The notes beneath the pieces were generated by a model. The model was given only the letters and a program-made list of their open reading frames with translations, was not told where the DNA came from and did no database searches. From Prevotella sp. (GTDB taxonomy: Bacteria; Bacteroidota; Bacteroidia; Bacteroidales; Bacteroidaceae), in NCBI GenBank assembly GCA_017619375.1, contig JAFZSL010000056.1:62001-126000 (forward strand): a stretch of 64,000 bases of DNA, in the 5' to 3' direction. Made by a program: the position numbers and the translations under genes. This document shows, one piece after another, positions 58,764 to 64,000 of the stretch (positions within the stretch are counted from its first letter, which is position 1; each line of letters begins with the position of its first letter).

Positions 58764-59105
58764 ATGAACAATAGAGACATCACATTGAAAAACGTGCAAC
58801 GCACCGTAGACCAATGGGTGAAAGAATATGGTGTAAGATATTTCTCCGAACTCACCAACATGGCCTGTCTCACAGAAGAGGTAGGAGAACTGGCACGCAT
58901 CATGGCAAGGAAATACGGAGACCAAAGTTTCAAGGCAGGCGACAAAAGCAACCTGGGAGAAGAAATGGCCGACATCCTTTTCGTGCTCGTTTGCCTGGCC
59001 AACCAAACCAACGTGGACCTTACGGAGGAATTCCACAAAACCATTGAAAAGAAAACCAACAGGGATAGCCTGAGACACATCGCCAACCCGAAATTGAAAG
59101 CATAA
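58764..59105 (+). CDS. MazG-like nucleotide pyrophosphohydrolase
   Basis: A 113-aa all-helical NTP pyrophosphohydrolase. The Mg2+-binding EExxE (E38, E39, E42: TEEVGELARI) and ExxD (E67, D70: EEMADILFVLV) motifs are in place. It should hydrolyse nucleoside triphosphates to monophosphate and diphosphate, as house-cleaning of damaged or excess dNTPs. A single MazG domain of this size resembles the iMazG/RS21-C6 type. It is next to deoC, which breaks down deoxyribose phosphate, consistent with deoxynucleotide turnover. Confidence 0.88.
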   Translation: MNNRDITLKNVQRTVDQWVKEYGVRYFSELTNMACLTEEVGELARIMARKYGDQSFKAGDKSNLGEEMADILFVLVCLANQTNVDLTEEFHKTIEKKTNRDSLRHIANPKLKA

Positions 59106-59125
59106 ACCACCTAAATTGTAAGCAA

Positions 59126-60031
59126 ATGGAACTCAAGAAAGACAAAACACAAAGTAAGATTGAACAAGCGCTCAGCCTGTACAATCTTGAAATCAGCGAT
59201 GCTGAAGTACAAGAAGCAGTGAAGAAACTCATCATGGAAAAAGTGCCTGAAAACGACACCTTGGAAGTGAAAAAATTCCTCATGGGAAGCGTGGAACTCA
59301 CCTCTCTCAACACCACAGACTCAGACCAAAGCATCATGGCATTCACAGAAAAGGTCAACCAATTCGATGATGCCTACCCACAACTGCCACACATTGCCAC
59401 CATTTGCGTCTATCCGTGCTTCGCCAGTGTGGTGAAAAACACACTCGATGTGGAAGGCGTCGAAATAGCATGCGTCTCTGGTAGTTTTCCTTCATCACAA
59501 GCTCTCATAGAAGTGAAAGTGGCAGAAACAGCATTGGCCGTGAAAGACGGTGCAACGGAAATAGACATTGTCATGCCAGTTGGAAAATTCCTCAGCGGAG
59601 ACTATGAAGGCGTATGCGACGACATCACAGAGATGAAAAACGCATGTGGAGACAAAGACATGAAGGTCATCCTTGAAACAGGATGTCTCAAGACAGCCAA
59701 GAACATCAAAATTGCTTCCATATTGTCCATGTATGCAGGTGGCGACTACATCAAGACCTCCACAGGAAAACTCAGTCCCGCTGCAACACCGGAAGCCGCC
59801 TACGTGATGTGCCAAGCCATCAAGGAATACTACGACAAGACAGGAATCCAGATAGGTTTCAAACCTGCTGGCGGACTGAACACCGTCACCGATGCACTCA
59901 CCTATTACACCATCGTCAAGGAAATCCTGGGAGAACAATGGTTGACCAACAAATGGTTCAGACTTGGAACCAGCAGGCTTGCCAACATGCTGCTCAGCGA
60001 AGTGATGGGAGAAGAAATCAAATTCTTCTGA
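59126..60031 (+). CDS. deoC: Deoxyribose-phosphate aldolase
   Basis: A 301-aa class I aldolase, cleaving 2-deoxyribose-5-phosphate to acetaldehyde and glyceraldehyde-3-phosphate. The Schiff-base Lys is K210 (GGDYIKTSTGK); the second Lys K246 (IGFKPAGGL) and D147 (EIDIVMPVG) complete the site. The N-terminal 50-60 residues are longer than in E. coli (259 aa), a pattern I associate with Bacteroidetes DeoC. It is the end of the dtd operon, with a strong terminator. Confidence 0.95.
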   Translation: MELKKDKTQSKIEQALSLYNLEISDAEVQEAVKKLIMEKVPENDTLEVKKFLMGSVELTSLNTTDSDQSIMAFTEKVNQFDDAYPQLPHIATICVYPCFASVVKNTLDVEGVEIACVSGSFPSSQALIEVKVAETALAVKDGATEIDIVMPVGKFLSGDYEGVCDDITEMKNACGDKDMKVILETGCLKTAKNIKIASILSMYAGGDYIKTSTGKLSPAATPEAAYVMCQAIKEYYDKTGIQIGFKPAGGLNTVTDALTYYTIVKEILGEQWLTNKWFRLGTSRLANMLLSEVMGEEIKFF

Positions 60032-60044
60032 TACTACATTCAAC

Positions 60045-60087
60045 AAAAAAAAGGATGTGGAGATTTTTATCTTCACATCCTTTTTTT
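60045..60087. terminator. Bidirectional terminator of deoC and the polyprenyl synthetase
   Basis: AAAAAAAGGATGTG pairs with CACATCCTTTTTTT over 14 bp with a 14-nt loop. The flanking A and T runs allow it to end transcripts on both strands. Confidence 0.9.
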
Positions 60088-60168
60088 ATCAAAGTTTTTT
60101 TACCTTATGTCCGCTATGAAAACACGTCTTTTCAACTCCAATTTTACTCCCCTTTCACTTCTGAAAAA

Positions 60169-61146
60169 TCAGATATCCCTCAGGGCTACGAAATCCAAAT
60201 ATTTCAACAAGGCTTCGCGTATCTCAGGTTGTTTCACGTGAAAATCGATGTATTTCTTGGCTTGTTCACTGAAATCGTTCATTCGTTTCACAGCATAGTC
60301 GATGCCACCATTCACCTTCGCGAAATCCACCAAAACGGCAATCTCATCACTGTTGATCATACCCTTTTTCACCTTTCGGGCCAGATTGTACATCGACTCA
60401 TAATGGCAATTTTTCAAAGCATAAATCACCGGCAAAGTCAACTTACCTTCCGCCATGTCATTGCCCGTAGGTTTTCCTATTTCCTTTGAGTCATAATAAT
60501 CAAAAATATCATCCTTGATTTGGAAAACCATGCCTATCGACATTCCAAAATCATAGGCAGCTTGAGCTTCCTCATCACTTGCTCCCACTGACAATGCACC
60601 ATTCCGAGCACAAGTGGCGAAAAGCGATGCAGTCTTCTTGCTGATCACCTGATAATATACATCCTCGGAAATACCATCCTCATCATAATTATTCAATTGC
60701 AACAATTCACCACTTGACAATATCCTTCCCAATTGGGCCAGACTGGTGATGATATCTGTATTATTGCTTTTAGAGACATAGTAAAGAGCAGTGGAAAGGA
60801 TATAGTCGCCAACAAGTACTGCCACCTTGTTATTGAAAGAAGCGTTCACAGAAGGTTGACCACGACGCTCACTGCTTTCATCCACGACATCATCGTGAAC
60901 CAGACTTGCCGTATGGAGCAACTCCAATCCCACGGCAGCATGCAAAGTGGTGTCATTCACCTCGCCAAAATTCTTCGCCATCAGCAAGGTGAGGATGGGA
61001 CGCATTCGTTTTCCACCACGCTTGCGGATATGGTCCAGCGTGTTGGATAAAAGACCATCAGTATGCGACAACGACTCATCAAAAAGGTGGATGAAAGCAT
61101 CCATCTCACGCTCTATCGGTTGCCTGATTTCAGAAAGAACATCCAT
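60169..61146 (-). CDS. Trans-polyprenyl diphosphate synthase
   Basis: A 325-aa isoprenyl diphosphate synthase (IspA/IspB class). The first Asp-rich motif is LVHDDVVDE (85-89), the second QIKDDIFDYYDS (212-216), and KRGGKRMRPILTLL near residue 42 binds the substrate diphosphate. Small residues before the first motif and the length suggest a long-chain product such as the side chain of menaquinone. It would provide the quinone for the fumarate reductase. The start at 61146 is preferred over upstream frames. It is divergent from polA, with a -7 element at 61164-61171, and its coding region contains a near-consensus parS. Confidence 0.9.
   Translation of the reverse strand: MDVLSEIRQPIEREMDAFIHLFDESLSHTDGLLSNTLDHIRKRGGKRMRPILTLLMAKNFGEVNDTTLHAAVGLELLHTASLVHDDVVDESSERRGQPSVNASFNNKVAVLVGDYILSTALYYVSKSNNTDIITSLAQLGRILSSGELLQLNNYDEDGISEDVYYQVISKKTASLFATCARNGALSVGASDEEAQAAYDFGMSIGMVFQIKDDIFDYYDSKEIGKPTGNDMAEGKLTLPVIYALKNCHYESMYNLARKVKKGMINSDEIAVLVDFAKVNGGIDYAVKRMNDFSEQAKKYIDFHVKQPEIREALLKYLDFVALRDI
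60230..60245. promoter_or_regulatory. parS-like site 3 (14 of 16)
   Basis: TGTTTCACGTGAAAAT matches the parS 16-mer of sites 1 and 2 except for the last two bases. It lies inside the polyprenyl synthetase gene, about 4.5 kb from site 1. ParB sites in coding sequence are common. Confidence 0.6.
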
Positions 61147-61163
61147 TGTGCCTAATTTTGATA

Positions 61164-61171
61164 CAAAAATA
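61164..61171 (-). promoter_or_regulatory. Possible -7 element for the polyprenyl synthetase
   Basis: TATTTTTG on the minus strand, 18 nt upstream of the gene. A TTTG box at the expected spacing is not clear. Confidence 0.4.
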
Positions 61172-61234
61172 AGCATTTTATCTCGTATAAATAAAAAAAA
61201 TGTAGTAATTTTACACAGAAAATACAAAATAAAT

Positions 61235-64000
61235 ATGGAGAAACTATTTCTTATAGATGCATATGCGCTCATATACAGAGCATATTATGCTTTCATCAAA
61301 AATCCCAGAATCAACTCAAAAGGCGTCAACACCTCCGCCATCATGGGTTTCTGCAACACGCTGCACGAAGTCATCTCCAAGGAAAAACCAACCTATTTGG
61401 CAGTGGCGTTCGACCCCCATGGACTCACCTTCAGAAGTGAGGCATTCCCTGCATACAAGGCGCAAAGGGAAAAGACCCCAGAAGACATACTCATCTCCGT
61501 TCCCATCATACAGCGCATCTTGAAAGCGATGCGCATACCCATATTGATGAAGGAAGGCTATGAAGCAGATGACATCATCGGCACGCTGGCATTTCAGTTG
61601 AAAGACGAAAACATTGAGACCTACATGCTCACACCCGACAAAGATTACGGGCAACTCGTGGGAAACCATGTGAAAATCTATCGTCCACGCTACGGAGGTG
61701 GCTATGAAGTGCTTGGAGAAGAAGAAATAAAGAGCAAATATGGGATTGACAATCCATTGCAAATCATCGACCTCCTGGCACTGATGGGAGATTCCGCAGA
61801 CAATTTCCCAGGATGTCCCGGAGTAGGGGAGAAGACTGCGGTGAAACTCATCGCACAATTCGGCAACGTGGAAACCCTCATCTCCCACACCGACCAACTC
61901 AAAGGAGCACTTAAGACGAAAGTGGAAGAACATATCGATGACATCACCATGTCGAAATTTCTCGCCACCATCAAAACGGATGTTCCCATCCAACTCAACC
62001 TTGAGGAGATGAGAATCAAGGAAGTCGATGAGCAACAACTCAGACAGATTTTTGCAGAATTGGAATTCAAGAGCCTCGCTGAGAAATTCATCAAGCAACC
62101 TGTAAAAAATGTTAAAAAAGGGAACATTCAACTCGATTTATTCGCCGATTTTCAAGACGAGGACCAAGGAGAAATTAAAAATTCGAGTTTTGAAAGCCTT
62201 AAAACCATACAGCACGATTATCAACTCATTGAAAATAAAGAAGATATTGAAAAATTACGTGATTTTTTATTGACAAATGATTTTTTAAGTCTGGATACGG
62301 AAACCACTTCCACCATGGCCATGGAAGCAGAATTGGTTGGAGTCAGCTTCTCCATCAAGGAAAACCAGGCTTTTTACATCCCCATACCGGAAAAAAGAGA
62401 AGAGGCACAAAAAATCATCGAAATTCTCAGACCTCTCTATGAAAATCCGTCAACATTGAAAATCGGACAGAACATCAAATACGATTTGCAAGTTCTCGCC
62501 AACTATGGTATAGAAGTTCAGGGTCCATTATGGGACACCATGGTGGCTCACTATCTCATACAACCCGAGGTGAGGCACAACATGGATTTCCTGGCAGAGG
62601 CTTATCTCAACTACAAGACCATACACATCGACGAACTCATCGGTCCAAGAGGAAAAGCACAACAAAGCATGCGAGACCTCGCACCCGAAAAAGTATATGA
62701 ATATGCAGCAGAAGATGCCGACGTGACACTCAAACTCAAAAATATCCTGCTTCCAAAACTCAAGGAAGTGGGAGTGGAACAATTGTTCTACGACATCGAG
62801 ATGCCACTCGTAAGGGTGCTGGCATCCATGGAACGCAACGGAGTGCGTATCGACACCGCATCGCTTGCTGAAACGTCACGTGTCTTCACTCAAAGGATGA
62901 ACGACCTCGAGCAACGCATCTACGAACTCGCTGGTGAACAATTCAACATCGCCTCGCCAAAACAAGTGGGTGACATACTCTTCGGAAAACTCAAAATCAT
63001 CGAGAAACCCAAAAAGACCAAAACAGGACAATATGTCACCTCGGAAGAAATACTTCAAACCCTCAAGGGCAAGCATGAAATCGTGGAAAAGATTCTTGCT
63101 CATAGAGGACTCAAAAAACTACTCGGTACCTACATCGACACGTTGCCCACGCTCATCAACCCTGAGACCGGGCACATACACACCTCCTTCAACCAGACAG
63201 TGACTGCCACGGGAAGGTTGTCGTCAAGCGACCCCAACCTTCAAAACATACCTGTGAGAGGAGAAGACGGTAAGGAAATCAGAAAGGCGTTCATCCCGGA
63301 AGAAGGATGCCTGTTCTTCTCAGCCGACTACAGTCAGATAGAACTCAGGGTGATGGCACACCTTAGTGGTGATGAAAACATGATAGATGCCTTCAACAAG
63401 GGTTATGACATCCATGCAGCCACTGCAGCCAACATCTACAAGGAAGACATCGATCAAGTCACCAGCGACCAGCGAAGGAAAGCCAAAAGGGCCAATTTCG
63501 GCATCATCTACGGCATTACCGTCTTCGGACTGGCAGAACGTCTGGAAATAGAGCGTTCCGAAGCACGACAACTCATCGACGGCTATTTTGAAACCTTTCC
63601 GAAAGTCAAGGAGTATATGGAAAAAGCCAAAGAGAGCGCACGTGAAAAAGGTTATGTGGAAACTTTCTTCAAACGCAGACGCTATCTTCCCGACATCAAC
63701 AGCCGTAATGCCACCGTCAGGGGATTCGCCGAGCGCAACGCCATTAACGCTCCTATACAAGGTTCAGCTGCCGACATCATCAAGGTGGCAATGATTCGCA
63801 TTCATCAGCGATTCAAAGAAGAACAATTGAAGTCCAAGATGATTCTACAAGTACACGACGAACTCAATTTCAGTGTATTGCCAGAAGAAAAAGAACGCGT
63901 GGAACAAATCGTCTTGCAAGAGATGCAAAACGCCTATGCACTCAAAGTGCCGCTCATCGCAGATGCAGGGTGGGGGAGCAACTGGTTGGAAGCACACTGA
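61235..64000 (+). CDS. polA: DNA polymerase I
   Basis: A complete 921-aa Pol I ending with the TGA at the last base of the window. It has a 5' nuclease domain (about residues 1-290: MEKLFLIDAYALIYRAY, GYEADDIIGTLA, DNFPGCPGVGEKTA) and a 3'-5' exonuclease domain (about 320-510) with intact D354/E356 (LSLDTETTS) and YAAEDADVTLKL, so proofreading should be active. The polymerase domain follows: motif A DYSQIELRVMAHLSGD (from residue 698), O-helix RRKAKRANFGIIYGIT and motif C VHDE (D875). It fills gaps after excision and removes Okazaki primers. The start at 61235 puts the 5' nuclease at the N-terminus; upstream frames are not conserved. Confidence 0.96.
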   Translation: MEKLFLIDAYALIYRAYYAFIKNPRINSKGVNTSAIMGFCNTLHEVISKEKPTYLAVAFDPHGLTFRSEAFPAYKAQREKTPEDILISVPIIQRILKAMRIPILMKEGYEADDIIGTLAFQLKDENIETYMLTPDKDYGQLVGNHVKIYRPRYGGGYEVLGEEEIKSKYGIDNPLQIIDLLALMGDSADNFPGCPGVGEKTAVKLIAQFGNVETLISHTDQLKGALKTKVEEHIDDITMSKFLATIKTDVPIQLNLEEMRIKEVDEQQLRQIFAELEFKSLAEKFIKQPVKNVKKGNIQLDLFADFQDEDQGEIKNSSFESLKTIQHDYQLIENKEDIEKLRDFLLTNDFLSLDTETTSTMAMEAELVGVSFSIKENQAFYIPIPEKREEAQKIIEILRPLYENPSTLKIGQNIKYDLQVLANYGIEVQGPLWDTMVAHYLIQPEVRHNMDFLAEAYLNYKTIHIDELIGPRGKAQQSMRDLAPEKVYEYAAEDADVTLKLKNILLPKLKEVGVEQLFYDIEMPLVRVLASMERNGVRIDTASLAETSRVFTQRMNDLEQRIYELAGEQFNIASPKQVGDILFGKLKIIEKPKKTKTGQYVTSEEILQTLKGKHEIVEKILAHRGLKKLLGTYIDTLPTLINPETGHIHTSFNQTVTATGRLSSSDPNLQNIPVRGEDGKEIRKAFIPEEGCLFFSADYSQIELRVMAHLSGDENMIDAFNKGYDIHAATAANIYKEDIDQVTSDQRRKAKRANFGIIYGITVFGLAERLEIERSEARQLIDGYFETFPKVKEYMEKAKESAREKGYVETFFKRRRYLPDINSRNATVRGFAERNAINAPIQGSAADIIKVAMIRIHQRFKEEQLKSKMILQVHDELNFSVLPEEKERVEQIVLQEMQNAYALKVPLIADAGWGSNWLEAH

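Overview
The window looks like a piece of a Bacteroidales chromosome, most likely from Prevotella or a close relative. Evidence seen in the sequence: repeated Bacteroidetes-type promoters (TTTG, 19-20 nt, TAnnTTTG), weak ribosome binding sites, and a porG-uppS-bamA-ompH cluster. Family content also fits: S46 dipeptidyl peptidase, DUF2851, DUF4254, DUF6089 and DUF6242 proteins, 2-oxoglutarate:ferredoxin oxidoreductase, and a succinate-forming fumarate reductase. I see no rRNA, tRNA, CRISPR array, insertion sequence or prophage. Nearly all of it is core chromosome.

Layout. 0.2-5.5 kb: DUF2851 and xerD on the minus strand; aroQ, an O-methyltransferase, rbfA and a LolC/E-type permease on the plus strand. 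5.5-5.8 kb: an island of short hairpins. 5.8-14.0 kb: one long minus-strand envelope cluster running DUF6242 lipoprotein, porG, uppS, bamA, three ompH/Skp-like chaperones, murI. 14.0-14.7 kb: a gene-poor stretch holding an unannotated 31-codon membrane-peptide ORF whose predicted promoter overlaps a perfect 18-bp palindrome. 14.7-23.4 kb: pckA, korAB, a nucleoside kinase and a Na/Pi cotransporter. 23.7-30.8 kb: a zinc-less sirtuin, three FKBP isomerases in a row, a DEAD-box helicase and a second copy of the nucleoside kinase. 30.9-37.9 kb: S46 peptidase, flippase, PfkB sugar kinase, AzlCD and an odd ABM-domain fusion. 38.4-46.8 kb: CoA transferase, DUF2207/LemA, an RNA methyltransferase/SufE/U32 group, rubredoxin, a glycosyltransferase and DUF4254. 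47.0-49.7 kb: acpP-fabF-rnc. 49.8-53.3 kb: fumarate reductase/succinate dehydrogenase CAB. 53.6-64.0 kb: mnmG, apt, uvrC, dtd, a MazG-like hydrolase, deoC, polyprenyl synthetase and polA.

How it fits together. pckA, korAB, the sdh/frd operon and the succinate/acetate-type CoA transferase belong to the anaerobic C4-dicarboxylate route that ends in succinate (and possibly propionate). The 6-14 kb cluster joins outer-membrane protein assembly (BamA, periplasmic chaperones), lipid-carrier and peptidoglycan precursor supply (UppS, MurI) and a type IX secretion component (PorG).

Most interesting non-coding signals. (1) Two exact and one near-exact parS sites lie within 4.6 kb next to mnmG, apt and uvrC, suggesting a centromere region, probably origin-proximal. 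(2) A perfect 17-bp inverted repeat lies in the first codons of rnc, the RNase III gene, suggesting self-cleavage control. (3) The 31-codon membrane peptide with its palindromic promoter. (4) At least five families of dispersed palindromic or tandem repeats occupy the intergenic regions. None amounts to a demonstrated new system; the RNase III hairpin, the parS cluster and the small ORF are the best leads.
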